A stretch of 64,000 bases of DNA from Streptosporangium lutulentum (GCF_030811455.1 NZ_JAUSQU010000001.1:4216001-4280000), one strand, 5' to 3'; shown: positions 9,105 to 17,962, counted from the stretch's first letter. Made by a program: numbers and translations. The notes: generated by a model from the letters alone, not told the origin.

Positions 9105-10133
9105 TTACGGGGCCGCCGTCGCCATCACGCCCACGGCCAGCCTGGCCTCCACCACGCCGGGGTCCTCGGTGTAGCCCAGGGTCGCGCCGAGCGAGACCAG
9201 GAGCCTGCGCATGCGCGCGTTGTCGGAGAGCAGGGTGGCCCTGACCTCGGCGAACCCCAGGTCGCGGGCCTCGCGGACGAGCATCCTGGCCAGCACGGTT
9301 CCCAGCCCCCTGCCCTGCCAGCGGTCCTCGACCAGGAAGGCCATCTCGGCGATCCCGGGATCCGGGGTGAACATCAGGTTGGCCAGCGCGATCACCTGCC
9401 CGTCGTGCCCGGCGACGAGCGAGTAGCCGCGGCTGCGGTCGCAGAACCGGTCGAAGGCCCTGGGCGGCAGCAAGGGCATCGAGGTGAAGTAGCGGAACCT
9501 GCGAGCCTCGGGTGAGCAGCGGTCGTGCAGGTCGCGGACGGCTTCGCGGTAGACCTGGGTGAGCGGCCGGATCTGGACCTCGACGCCGTCGGACAGCTTG
9601 ATGTCGCGACCGGTCCCGGCCTGGTGGACGGGGGGCTGCGCCAGCCGTACGAAGGAGGCGGCGCGGGCGGCCTCGGTCAGGGTGAAGGGCAACTCGGCCC
9701 TGCGCACCCGGATCGCCCGGCGCGCGGCCACGGGAACGGTCAGCAGCGTCGGGTCCGGAAGATCGCTCATCTCTGAACCGTAGACCCAGCGGGAGTCGTC
9801 GGCGCGCAGCAACTCTCCGAGCAGTTCGGGCAGCCTCCAGGGCGCCGCCCGCAGCCGGGAGGCGAGCAGGAGCACGCGGGTGGGCTCGTCGGTCAGCTCG
9901 TGGGCGGTGGCGGTGACGACCTGGACCCGCCGTCCGCCGGCCGCCTCCAGTGCCTCACGCACCGCCTCGGCACCGGCGGGGATGTCCGTGACGAACTCGT
10001 CCACCGTGCCGTCGGCGTCGGTCTGCACACTCAGACCCAGGATGTTGCCGCCCTTGGCCGCGAGTGCGGCGGTCAGCGAGGCCAGGCGTCCCGGCCGCTC
10101 ATCGACAGTCGTACGAATCCGTAGAAACCCCAT
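9105..10133 (-). CDS. ACT-domain / GNAT N-acetyltransferase fusion
   Basis: 342 residues. The first 75 form an ACT-like ligand-binding domain (LRIRTTVDERPGRLASLTAA, then GGNILGLSVQTD). The C-terminal half (about 190-340) is a GNAT domain with the acetyl-CoA loop QGRGLGTVLARML and VRATLLSDNARMRRLLVSLG. The ATG at 10133 has a GGAG upstream. ACT domains usually sense amino acids, so this may be an amino-acid-regulated acetyltransferase; substrate unknown. Actinobacterial cyclic-nucleotide- or amino-acid-controlled protein acetyltransferases offer a precedent for such fusions, but no substrate lysine or partner can be inferred here. Confidence 0.88.
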   Translation of the reverse strand: MGFLRIRTTVDERPGRLASLTAALAAKGGNILGLSVQTDADGTVDEFVTDIPAGAEAVREALEAAGGRRVQVVTATAHELTDEPTRVLLLASRLRAAPWRLPELLGELLRADDSRWVYGSEMSDLPDPTLLTVPVAARRAIRVRRAELPFTLTEAARAASFVRLAQPPVHQAGTGRDIKLSDGVEVQIRPLTQVYREAVRDLHDRCSPEARRFRYFTSMPLLPPRAFDRFCDRSRGYSLVAGHDGQVIALANLMFTPDPGIAEMAFLVEDRWQGRGLGTVLARMLVREARDLGFAEVRATLLSDNARMRRLLVSLGATLGYTEDPGVVEARLAVGVMATAAP

Positions 10134-10252
10134 CAAAACACTCCCTCTGTTGTGCACAGCTTCGCCCAGCCCTGTTACGGGACTGCTACACAGGAGTGAG
10201 CCCGTCGTTACGTCTGCAAAGATCCCTTATGGGCCGTTCCACGGCGGTTTTA

Positions 10253-10267
10253 CAACGGTTTCCGTTG
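10253..10267. promoter_or_regulatory. Inverted repeat upstream of the FAD oxidoreductase
   Basis: CAACGGTTTCCGTTG, a 6-bp inverted repeat around TTT, lies 43 bases before the oxidoreductase start, next to an AT-rich stretch (AATTAACGGATATAG). This is a plausible operator/promoter position. No regulator is encoded next to it. Confidence 0.4.
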
Positions 10268-10309
10268 GAAGATGAACTCTAATTAACGGATATAGAAGGA
10301 TATGAATCC

Positions 10310-11710
10310 ATGAGCACGCGTGTTCCCCTGGCTGGGGACTTTGTCAACGGAGACGTCTCCTTCTGGTACCGCTCCCTCGGCGTTCCCGTGCCGGCGAACC
10401 CCCTGGAGGGCGACCGCGAGGCCGACGTGGTCATCGTCGGCGCCGGTTACACCGGCCTGTGGACCGCCTACTACCTGAAGAAGGCCAGCCCGGGACTGCG
10501 GATCGTCGTGCTGGAGAAGGAGTTCGCCGGGTACGGCGCGTCCGGGCGCAACGGCGGCTGGCTGGTCGGCGAGCTCGCGGGCACCCCCGAGCGCTACGCG
10601 AAGACCCACGGTGTGGACGCGGCCAGGAGGCTCCAGCGGATGATGTTCGAGTCCGTCGACGAGGTCATCGCCGTCGCCGCGAACGAGGGCATCGACGCCG
10701 ACGTCGTCAAGGGCGGCGTCACCACGGTCGCCACCAACGCCGCCCAGGACCGGCGGCTGCGCGAGCTGCTCGCCCATGAGCGCCACTGGGGCTGGACCGA
10801 GGAGGACGTCCGGCTGCTCGACCCGGCCGAGCGGGAGAGCCGCCTGCGGGTGAAGGGCGCGGTCAGCGCGATCTGGAGCCCGCACTGCGCCCGGATCCAG
10901 CCCGCCAAACTGGCCGTCGGCCTGGCGCGGACCGTACGGAACCTGGGGGTGGAGATCTTCGAGCGCACCCCGGTCACCAAGATCGTCCCCCGGGAGGCCC
11001 GCACGCCGTACGGCACGGTCCGCGCCGAGTACGTCATCCGCGCCACCGAGGGCTTCACCGCCGAGCTGAAGCAGTACCACCGCGCGTGGCTGCCGATGAA
11101 CAGCTCGATGATCGTCACCGAACCGCTGGGCGACCTGTGGGACGCGATCGGCTGGGAGGGCAACGAACTGCTCGGCGACATGGCGCACTACTACATGTAC
11201 GCCCAGCGCACCGCCGACGGCAGGATCGCGTTCGGCGGACGCGGCAAGCCCTACCTGTACGGCTCGCGCGTGGACGACCGCGGCCGCACCCACCGGTGGA
11301 CGATCGAGGCGCTCTGGGATCTGCTGACCGGGATGTTCCCCGCGGTGAAGGACTCCACGGTGGCGCACACCTGGTCGGGGGTGCTCGGCGTGCCGCGCGA
11401 CTGGTGCGCCACCGTGCACGTGGACCACTCCACCGGCATCGGCTGGGCGGGCGGCTACACCGGCCACGGGGTCACCACGACCAACCTCGCCGGCCGCACC
11501 CTGCGCGACCTGATCCTGCGCGAGGACACCGAGCCGGCGTCCATGCCCTGGGTGGGCCGCAAGGTGCGAGGCTGGGAAGTGGAGCCGCTTCGCTGGATCG
11601 GCGTGCACGCCATGTACGACCTGTACCGCCGGGCCGACGCCCGGGAGAACGCCGGACTCGGCCGCACCTCCGTGCTGGCACGCATCGCGGATTCCATCAC
11701 CGGACGCTGA
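10310..11710 (+). CDS. FAD-dependent oxidoreductase (DAO / PuuB-like)
   Basis: 466-residue flavoprotein of the D-amino-acid-oxidase fold. The dinucleotide-binding motif ADVVIVGAGYTGLWTAYYL sits near residue 40, followed by YGASGRNGGWLVGEL. GWAGGYTGHGVTTTNLAGRT near residue 385 is the C-terminal FAD contact. The closest characterised relatives by pattern are gamma-glutamylputrescine and glycine-type oxidases, so an amine or amino acid is the likely substrate. It is followed by a 31-codon ORF and an amidohydrolase, probably one operon for catabolism of an N-containing compound. The ATG is preceded by AGAAGGA. Confidence 0.88.
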   Translation: MSTRVPLAGDFVNGDVSFWYRSLGVPVPANPLEGDREADVVIVGAGYTGLWTAYYLKKASPGLRIVVLEKEFAGYGASGRNGGWLVGELAGTPERYAKTHGVDAARRLQRMMFESVDEVIAVAANEGIDADVVKGGVTTVATNAAQDRRLRELLAHERHWGWTEEDVRLLDPAERESRLRVKGAVSAIWSPHCARIQPAKLAVGLARTVRNLGVEIFERTPVTKIVPREARTPYGTVRAEYVIRATEGFTAELKQYHRAWLPMNSSMIVTEPLGDLWDAIGWEGNELLGDMAHYYMYAQRTADGRIAFGGRGKPYLYGSRVDDRGRTHRWTIEALWDLLTGMFPAVKDSTVAHTWSGVLGVPRDWCATVHVDHSTGIGWAGGYTGHGVTTTNLAGRTLRDLILREDTEPASMPWVGRKVRGWEVEPLRWIGVHAMYDLYRRADARENAGLGRTSVLARIADSITGR

Positions 11711-11718
11711 GGAGAGAC

Positions 11719-11814
11719 ATGACCTGCTTGTACGAAGGCCGCGAGTTCGCGGGGCCGCTGGGCGACGACGGCCGTGGCCCGCGAGCGACTTTCCTCCCGG
11801 CGGTGATCCGGTGA
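11719..11814 (+). CDS. Short ORF (31 aa) between oxidoreductase and amidohydrolase
   Basis: ATG at 11719 with GGAGAG two bases upstream. The product starts MTCLYEGREFAGPLGDDGRG, and the stop overlaps the amidohydrolase GTG (GTGA). I do not recognise the peptide. The Shine-Dalgarno sequence and overlap suggest it is translated, possibly only to couple translation of the next gene, because the amidohydrolase GTG itself lacks a strong ribosome-binding site. Confidence 0.45.
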   Translation: MTCLYEGREFAGPLGDDGRGPRATFLPAVIR

Positions 11815-13424
11815 GCGACCTCCTCTTCCGAGGCGGCAGGGTGTTCCTCGCCGCCGACGCCTTCGCCGAGGCGGTGCTGGTCAGGGACGGCCGGATCAGC
11901 GCCGTGGGCGGGGAGGCCGACCTCGCACGGCTGGCGGCCCCCGGCCACGAGACCGTGGACCTCGGCGGCGGCCTGCTGACCCCCGGTTTCACCGACGCCC
12001 ACATCCACCCGGTTCAGGCGGGGCTGGAACGGGCCAAGTGCGACCTGGCCGAGGTGTACGGCCTGCCGGAGTACCTGGAGCGGATCGCCGCCTACGCCGG
12101 ATCCCATCCCGGCCACGCGTGGATCGACGGCGGCGGCTGGGACATGGCGGCCTTCCCCGGCGGCCTCCCCCACCGCTCGCAGATCGACTTCCTCGATCGG
12201 CCCGTCTACCTGATCCAGCGCGACCACCACGCCGCCTGGGTGAACACCCGGGCGCTGGAGATCGCCGGGATCACCCGCGACACCCCCGACCCCGCCGACG
12301 GCAGGATCGAACGCGACGCCGACGGCACGCCGAGCGGGGTACTGCACGAGGGCGCGATGGACCTGGTGGGCCTGCTCACCCCGCGTCCCACCGCCCAGGA
12401 CCGGACCGACGCGCTGCTGGAGGCCCAGCGGTACCTGTTCTCCCAGGGCGTCACCGGCTGGCAGGACGCCATCGTCGGCTCCTACGCCGGCTCCGTCGAC
12501 CACCTGTCCACCTACGTCTCGGCCGCGGCCTCGGGGCTGCTGAAGGCCCGGGTCGTGGGCGCGCTCTGGTGGGACCGCACGCGCGGAGCCGAGCAGATCC
12601 CCGAGCTCCTGAAGCGCCGTGAGTCGGCCGAGGGCCTGGAGCGTTTCCAGGCCACGTCGGTGAAGATCATGCAGGACGGCATCACCGAGAACTTCACCGC
12701 CGCGGTGATCGAGCCCTACTGCCGCTGCGGCGGGACCGGCCTGTCCTACATCGATCCCGTGGAGCTGAACAAGCACGTCGCCGAGCTGGACCGGCACGGC
12801 TTCCAGGTGCACTTCCACGCGATCGGCGAGCGGGCCGTCCGCGAGGCGCTGGACAGCCTGGAGGGCAGCGACCCGGCCAACCGGCACCACATCGCGCACC
12901 TGCAGATCATCGAGCCCTCCGACGTGCCGCGCTTCAACCGGCTCGGCGTCACCGCCAACCTGCAGCCGCTCTGGGCCACCCACCACGCCCAGATGGACGA
13001 GCTGACCATCCCGTTCCTGGGCGACGAGCGGTCCTCCTGGCAGTATCCGTTCGCCGACCTGCTGCACGCCGGCACCCGTTTCTGCGCGGGCAGCGACTGG
13101 CCGGTCTCCAGCGCGGACCCGATCCAGGGCATGCACGTGGCCGTGAACCGCACCGAGCCGGGCGGCTCGGTGCACGCGGGCTACCCGACGGCGCAGATCC
13201 CGTTCCTGCCCGGCCAGAAGCTGGACCTGGCCACCGCGCTGACGGCGTACACCGCGGGGTCGGCCTGGATCAACCGCGACGACGACGCGGGAACCGTCAT
13301 CCCCGGCAACCGCGCCGACCTGGTCGTCCTGGACCGCGACCCGTTCGCCGAGCCCCAGGCCGACATCTGGCGGACGAAGGTCGCCATGACCTTCGTCGGC
13401 GGCCAGGAGGTCTACCACCGCTGA
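11811..13424 (+). CDS. Amidohydrolase family protein (YtcJ-like)
   Basis: 537-residue metal-dependent hydrolase. The N-terminal beta-sandwich segment leads into GFTDAHIHPVQAG, the first metal pair. Later motifs are HFHAIGERAVREAL, RHHIAHLQIIEPSD and FCAGSDWPVSSADPIQGMH with the metal/catalytic Asp. This is the amidohydrolase_3 / YtcJ layout, which includes N-substituted formamide deformylase and exo-acting amidases. Substrate is unknown; with the upstream amine-oxidase-like enzyme it may open an amide or cyclic imide. The GTG start overlaps the 31-codon ORF. Confidence 0.9.
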   Translation: MSDLLFRGGRVFLAADAFAEAVLVRDGRISAVGGEADLARLAAPGHETVDLGGGLLTPGFTDAHIHPVQAGLERAKCDLAEVYGLPEYLERIAAYAGSHPGHAWIDGGGWDMAAFPGGLPHRSQIDFLDRPVYLIQRDHHAAWVNTRALEIAGITRDTPDPADGRIERDADGTPSGVLHEGAMDLVGLLTPRPTAQDRTDALLEAQRYLFSQGVTGWQDAIVGSYAGSVDHLSTYVSAAASGLLKARVVGALWWDRTRGAEQIPELLKRRESAEGLERFQATSVKIMQDGITENFTAAVIEPYCRCGGTGLSYIDPVELNKHVAELDRHGFQVHFHAIGERAVREALDSLEGSDPANRHHIAHLQIIEPSDVPRFNRLGVTANLQPLWATHHAQMDELTIPFLGDERSSWQYPFADLLHAGTRFCAGSDWPVSSADPIQGMHVAVNRTEPGGSVHAGYPTAQIPFLPGQKLDLATALTAYTAGSAWINRDDDAGTVIPGNRADLVVLDRDPFAEPQADIWRTKVAMTFVGGQEVYHR

Positions 13425-13426
13425 AC

Positions 13427-13503
13427 GAGCGGGGCCCGTCTCACGACGGGCCCGCTCTCGCCGTACGCCGCCGGGCGCCGCTCATCGGCCGGCGGCGTAC
13501 GGC
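13427..13503 (+). terminator. Two tandem hairpins after the amidohydrolase gene
   Basis: The first hairpin (13427-13440 with 13445-13457) has 13 bp and one bulged G. The second (13460-13472 with 13491-13503) is a perfect 13-bp stem. They lie directly behind the amidohydrolase stop. The rest of the 236-base gap to the next gene shows nothing else. Confidence 0.75.
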
Positions 13504-13660
13504 CTGCTCCGCACCGGCCACGCCCTGCTCACCGACCTGTAGTGTCTCGTCCGTGAGACCCGGACCGTCGCGGTGGCCTCCCCCGCGATTCCTCCGGCCC
13601 GCCTCGGGACATCGGGTGTCTCCGTCCGCGCCGATCACCTGATGACCGAGGGAGCACGCC

Positions 13661-14503
13661 GTGAACGATCTGCCCATCTGTGTCACCTGCGGGGTCCAGT
13701 ACGCCGGCCCGCGGGAGAACTGCCCGATCTGCGATGACGAACGCCAGTACGTCGGCTGGGAGGGCCAGCGGTGGACCTCCCTCGACGAGCTGCGCCGTAC
13801 CGGGCACAGGACAAAAATCGCCGAGGAGGGCGCCGGGGTGGTCGGGGTCGGCACCGACCCCGCCACGGCCATCGGGCAGCGCGCGCTGCTGGTCCGCACG
13901 CCCGCGGGCAACGTGCTGTGGGACATGGTCACCCATCTCGACGACGACGTGATCAGGCAGGTCACGGAGCTCGGCGGGATCGACGCCATCGCGATCAGCC
14001 ATCCGCACTTCTACGGCTCGATGGTCGAGTGGGCGCACGTCTTCGACGCACCGGTCTACATCCACGCGGCCGACCGCCCGTGGGTGGCCCGCCCCGACGA
14101 GTCCGTCGTGTTCTGGGAGGGCGACACCCACGAGATCCGCGAGGGGCTGACACTGATCAACGCGGGCGTGCACTTCGACGGCGGCCAGGTGATGCACTGG
14201 CGCGACGGCGAGGAGGGCCGGGGCGCCCTGTTCTCCGGCGACATCCTCCAGGTGGTGGCGGACCGCCGCTGGGTCGGCTTCATGTACAGCTACCCGAACC
14301 TCATCCCCGAACGTCCCCGCACGGTCCGCCGGGCCCTGTCGCTGCTGGAGCCCTACCCCTTCGAACGCGTCTACGGCGGCTGGTGGAACCGGGTCGTGCA
14401 CACCGGCGGCGCCGAGGCCGTCCGCCGCTCCGCCGACCGCTACCTGGCCTTCGCCCTGGACGACTCCCGGCAAGAACGCCCCCCGGCGCCGCCTCAGAAG
14501 TAG
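13661..14503 (+). CDS. Divergent metallo-beta-lactamase-fold protein with N-terminal Cys-rich motif
   Basis: 280 residues. It begins with a rubredoxin/zinc-ribbon-like pair of knuckles, CVTCG and CPICDDERQYV, within the first 30 residues. The body has MBL-fold features (ALLVRTPAGNVLWD; LFSGDILQV). In place of the usual HxHxDH it has SHPHFYGSM, so the aspartate and last histidine are missing and a binuclear site may be absent or altered. The GTG start has GGGAG upstream. It overlaps the convergent serine-hydrolase gene by 10 bases at their 3' ends. Function unknown. Confidence 0.82.
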   Translation: MNDLPICVTCGVQYAGPRENCPICDDERQYVGWEGQRWTSLDELRRTGHRTKIAEEGAGVVGVGTDPATAIGQRALLVRTPAGNVLWDMVTHLDDDVIRQVTELGGIDAIAISHPHFYGSMVEWAHVFDAPVYIHAADRPWVARPDESVVFWEGDTHEIREGLTLINAGVHFDGGQVMHWRDGEEGRGALFSGDILQVVADRRWVGFMYSYPNLIPERPRTVRRALSLLEPYPFERVYGGWWNRVVHTGGAEAVRRSADRYLAFALDDSRQERPPAPPQK

Positions 14504-15771
14504 TTCGGGGTGAGGTCGGTCGTCGGCCACGAGGTCACCGCGCCGGCCGCCTGACCGAGGAGCGGGTCGATCACATCGAAGTCGAGCGACCCCTCCTCCT
14601 CGCGGCGGTTGAACACGGCGCAGTAGGAGACGCCGCTGCTCAGCCGGGCCAGGAAGGAGAACGTGCCGGGCATCGACCCGTTGTGCCAGGTGTTGATGCC
14701 GCTGCCCGCGGTCCGGACCCACCAGCCGCCGCCGTACCAGGACCCGTTGCCGTTGACCCCGGTCTCGGGCTTGGCGAACACCTTGGCGATCGAGGCCGCG
14801 TTCAGCACCGGGCCCGCGGCGTCGAAGACCTCGGCGAACTTCAGCAGGTCGACCGCCGAGGCCGTCCAGCCGCCGTTGGCGTCCTGGTTGGGCATGTTGA
14901 AACCGCCGTAGGGGTACGGCACGACGGTGCCCGACCCGTCCATCACGGATTTATTGGTGTACTTCGAGACGTAGCCGACCTCGCTGGGGAAACGCTCCGT
15001 CTTGAGACTGCGGCCGAGCCGCATCCTGCTGATCCCGACCGGGGCGAGGAGCTTCTGCTTGACGTACGACTCGTAGCTCTGGCCGGAGACCTTCTCGATG
15101 ATCCGGCCGAGCAGCATGTAGCCGTAGTTGCTGTAGACCATCTTGGAGCCGGGGGTGAAGTCGAGGGGACGGGCCGTGGAGTAACGCATGATGTCCGCGT
15201 GATCGATCGGCAGTGGCACGTCGAGCGCCGCGGAGATCGTGTGGTCCATCCAGAGCCGGTCCGGTGAGACGCTCGTGTCCCAGCCGCCCAGGTGCTGCAT
15301 CAGGCGGAGCACGGTCACCTGCTGCAGCCGGGGATCGGCCGCCGCGGACAGGCCCAGCAGCGTGGTGACCGGGGCGGACAGGCTGAGCTTGCCGTCCTGG
15401 ACCAAGCGCATGATCGCGGCCGACGTGATGTGCTTGCTCAGGCTCGCGATGCGGAACAGCGAGGTCGGCTGCACGTGCGACATGATCGACGGGCCGCTCG
15501 TACTGGTGCTGGACAGGTAGAGACCGTAGCCACGCGCCAGCAGGAGCTTGCCCTTCCGCGCGACCGCGAGCTGCGCGCAGCTGATCTCGCGCTCCGTGAT
15601 GTATTTCTGCATCATGGTGTCGAAGCCCTTCAGCGCCACGGGAACCGTCCCGCTGACCAGGGCTGTCGCGGCAGCTCGCGCGGGCCCCGCACCCAGGACG
15701 AGGGCGGGGACGGCCCCGGCTCCCGCCTGAAGAAGACGACGGCGCGTAAGTCCGGTCTTGTCTGCTGTCAC
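14494..15771 (-). CDS. Tat-exported serine hydrolase (beta-lactamase / D-alanyl-D-alanine carboxypeptidase family)
   Basis: 425 residues from a GTG at 15771. The N-terminus holds a twin-arginine signal (LTRRRLLQAGAGA) with an ARA cleavage site, so it acts outside the membrane. The catalytic motif is S110-L-S-K113 in IASLSKHITSA, with the Y-x-N motif in VYSNYGYMLLGR and a third-strand HNG in WHNGSMPGT. The class C beta-lactamase/carboxypeptidase fold covers penicillin-binding proteins, esterases and D-aminopeptidases; the exact reaction is open. A longer form from a GTG at 15810 is possible but less likely. Confidence 0.9.
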   Translation of the reverse strand: MTADKTGLTRRRLLQAGAGAVPALVLGAGPARAAATALVSGTVPVALKGFDTMMQKYITEREISCAQLAVARKGKLLLARGYGLYLSSTSTSGPSIMSHVQPTSLFRIASLSKHITSAAIMRLVQDGKLSLSAPVTTLLGLSAAADPRLQQVTVLRLMQHLGGWDTSVSPDRLWMDHTISAALDVPLPIDHADIMRYSTARPLDFTPGSKMVYSNYGYMLLGRIIEKVSGQSYESYVKQKLLAPVGISRMRLGRSLKTERFPSEVGYVSKYTNKSVMDGSGTVVPYPYGGFNMPNQDANGGWTASAVDLLKFAEVFDAAGPVLNAASIAKVFAKPETGVNGNGSWYGGGWWVRTAGSGINTWHNGSMPGTFSFLARLSSGVSYCAVFNRREEEGSLDFDVIDPLLGQAAGAVTSWPTTDLTPNYF

Positions 15772-15786
15772 TGCCGACCCCCAAGT

Positions 15787-15814
15787 CACATATGTGGCAC
15801 GAAGCCCCACATAT
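15787..15814. promoter_or_regulatory. Palindromic operator candidate upstream of the serine hydrolase
   Basis: A perfect 10-bp palindrome CACATATGTG (15787-15796) is part of a larger 8-bp inverted repeat (ATATGTGG at 15790-15797, CCACATAT at 15807-15814), 16-43 bases before the serine-hydrolase GTG. AT content is unusual for this DNA. No adjacent regulator gene is present. Confidence 0.45.
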
Positions 15815-15975
15815 TACGGACATACCTTTCTTATCGCATGGTCCCGCTTGAAACCGGACCGGCTCCGGCCTCCGCGGGCACCGGTCGGCCGGGTGGCCAC
15901 ACGGACGGACTCGCGATCGGGGCCGGAGCGCTCATCCTCGATGTCCGCCGGACGAGGCCGGGCCGGCGGCCGGGA

Positions 15976-17247
15976 TCACCCCAGATCCGCGGCGGGGGTC
16001 AGGGGCGCGGCCGGCGTCGTCACAGGCTGGGCCACGGGCTGGGCCGCGGCCTCCGCGTCGGACACCGAGCGCGTCGTGACGGTCCGGGAGACGACGGCGA
16101 CGGCGACGACGCACAGGACGGCGGATGTGCAGAACACGGCGGGCAGCCCGGCGGCCGCGCCGAGGAACCCTCCGGCCGCCGAGCCCAGGGGCATGGCCCC
16201 CATGCCGATCAACCTGTTGGTCGCGTTGACGCGGCCGAGCAGCTCATCCGGGACGAGCCGCTGCCTCAGCGAGACCACGAGGACGTTGGAGACGGCGCTG
16301 GTCAGGCCGAGGACCACCGCGGCGACGCCGATGGCGGCGACGGTGGGAAGGAGGACGGGCACGAGCAGGAAAACGCCGTTGACCAGGTTGGCGGCGATCA
16401 GCACCCGCACCTGACCGGCATGCCGCGCCAGGCGTTCGGCCAGCAGGGAACCCGTCACCGCCCCGAGGGCCAGCATCGCCGCGAGAACCCCGTAGCCGCT
16501 GGGCGAGAGCCCCACCCGCGACTCCTCACCGACGACCCACAGGATGAAGACCGCGAAGTAGGCCGCGTTCGCGAAGTTGAGCACGCCCGCGAAGACGGAG
16601 AGCGCACGCAGGACCCGGTGGTTCCACAGATAGCGCAGGCCGTCGGCGATGTCGGAGCGCAGGGGACGCGTGGACGGGTTCTCGACGCGGAAACGCCCGC
16701 GCATGCCGAGCAGGGCGAGCCCCGACACCGCGTAGAGCAGGGCGGGCGCCCCCACCGTGACGGCGGCGCCGAATCCGATGAGGAGGCCGGCCAGCGGTGC
16801 CCCGAGGAAGTTGTTGCCGATCGTCTGCACCGCGATGAGCTTGCCGTTGGCGCCGGAGAGTTCCTCACGCGGCACCGCCATCGGCAGCACGGACTGCGCC
16901 GAGGTGTCGGCGAAGACCTCGGCGATGCCGATCAGGAACGCTCCGGCCAGCAGCACCGGCAGGCTCAGCACTCCCAGCCACGCGGCCAGGGCCACCGCGG
17001 CCAGCACACCCGCACGCGTCCAGTTGGCCGTGACCATGATCCGCCGCCGGTCGTGCCGGTCGGCGAGCGCGCCCGCGTGCAGCGTCAACAGCAGCCACGG
17101 CAGCGATGCCGCCGCGCTGACCAGCGAGATCAGCAGCGGCGAGCGCGTCAGGGTCACCGCGATGAGTGACACGCCGACGACCGCGACGCCGTCTGCGACG
17201 TTGGACAGGCCCGAGGCCGTCCACAACCAGCGGAAAGATCGTCCCAT
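15976..17247 (-). CDS. MFS transporter
   Basis: 423-residue integral membrane protein with about 12 hydrophobic helices. The MFS loop motif ADRHDRRRIMVTANWTRAG follows TM2. WVVGEESRVGLSPSGYG and LLGRVNATNRLIGMGAMPLG resemble the MFS_3 group (enterobactin-exporter and macrolide-efflux type). I place the start at the ATG at 17247 (MGRSFRWLW) because GGAGG sits 6 bases upstream; the ATG at 17253 is too close to it. Divergent from, and probably repressed by, the ArsR-type regulator at 17308. Substrate unknown. Confidence 0.9.
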   Translation of the reverse strand: MGRSFRWLWTASGLSNVADGVAVVGVSLIAVTLTRSPLLISLVSAAASLPWLLLTLHAGALADRHDRRRIMVTANWTRAGVLAAVALAAWLGVLSLPVLLAGAFLIGIAEVFADTSAQSVLPMAVPREELSGANGKLIAVQTIGNNFLGAPLAGLLIGFGAAVTVGAPALLYAVSGLALLGMRGRFRVENPSTRPLRSDIADGLRYLWNHRVLRALSVFAGVLNFANAAYFAVFILWVVGEESRVGLSPSGYGVLAAMLALGAVTGSLLAERLARHAGQVRVLIAANLVNGVFLLVPVLLPTVAAIGVAAVVLGLTSAVSNVLVVSLRQRLVPDELLGRVNATNRLIGMGAMPLGSAAGGFLGAAAGLPAVFCTSAVLCVVAVAVVSRTVTTRSVSDAEAAAQPVAQPVTTPAAPLTPAADLG

Positions 17248-17270
17248 CGCCATGCCTCCGGTATCGTGTA

Positions 17271-17295
17271 AAGGAAAGTATGCAAACGTTCCTTT
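17271..17295. promoter_or_regulatory. Shared operator between MFS and ArsR-type genes
   Basis: AAAGGAA (17271-17277) and TTCCTTT (17289-17295) form an inverted repeat in the 60-base divergent gap, followed by GCAAAG. The AT-rich symmetry is the expected place for the ArsR-like protein to bind and control both genes. Confidence 0.5.
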
Positions 17296-17307
17296 GCAAA
17301 GATACGG

Positions 17308-17904
17308 ATGCACATGACGAATGACAAGTCCAACGACCTCGGCGCCTCGGCGCTCAAGGGGCTCGCCCACCCCGTACGGCTCCGCCTGCTGGAGCTGCTC
17401 GACCACCACGGCCCCGCGACGGCGACCCAGCTCGCCGCCCAGACCGGCGAGAACACCGGCTCGACGAGCTACCACCTGCGCATACTCGCCCGGCACGGAC
17501 TCATCGAGGACGTTCCGGAGCGCGGCAAGGGCAAGGAGCGCTGGTGGCGCAGCCGCGCTTACGGCTTCGACGGTGACCGGTTCCGCCGCGACCCGAAGAC
17601 CGCTGACGCCGCCGAGTTCCTGCTCTCGGACATGATTCGCCAGCGAGGTACCGAGCTCACCCGCTGGATGGAGGAGTCACGGACCACCTCCCGGCCGTGG
17701 ATCGAGGCCGGGGCCCACAATCACACGGCGCTGCGCCTCACCCGGGAGGAACTCGCCGACCTGACGCGGGAGGTCTTACAGGTCCTGGACGCGCATCATC
17801 GGAAGGTCAGGGGACGGGACGAGGAGACACCGGACACCGCCCGTGTCATCGTCCACTTCGACGCCTTCCCCGTCGGCCTCGGGGAGCAGGACTCACCCGA
17901 ATGA
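17308..17904 (+). CDS. ArsR/HTH_20-type winged-helix transcriptional regulator
   Basis: 198 residues. The N-terminal winged helix (SALKGLAHPVRLRLLELLDH; STSYHLRILARHGLIEDV) is of the ArsR/HTH_20 type that often represses a divergent MFS exporter. The C-terminal half has no metal-binding cysteines, so it probably senses a drug or metabolite rather than metal. The start is ATG at 17308 or 17314. There is no Shine-Dalgarno sequence, so the transcript may be leaderless. Confidence 0.9.
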   Translation: MHMTNDKSNDLGASALKGLAHPVRLRLLELLDHHGPATATQLAAQTGENTGSTSYHLRILARHGLIEDVPERGKGKERWWRSRAYGFDGDRFRRDPKTADAAEFLLSDMIRQRGTELTRWMEESRTTSRPWIEAGAHNHTALRLTREELADLTREVLQVLDAHHRKVRGRDEETPDTARVIVHFDAFPVGLGEQDSPE

Positions 17905-17930
17905 CGTACGGCCCCGCCTCGCGTGAGGAA

Positions 17931-17962
17931 GGCCGCCGTCTCGCATGAGGAAGACGGCGGCC
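17931..17962. terminator. Hairpin terminator after the ArsR-type gene
   Basis: An 11-bp perfect stem (17931-17941 with 17952-17962) between the convergent regulator and arabinanase genes, likely serving both. Confidence 0.75.
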
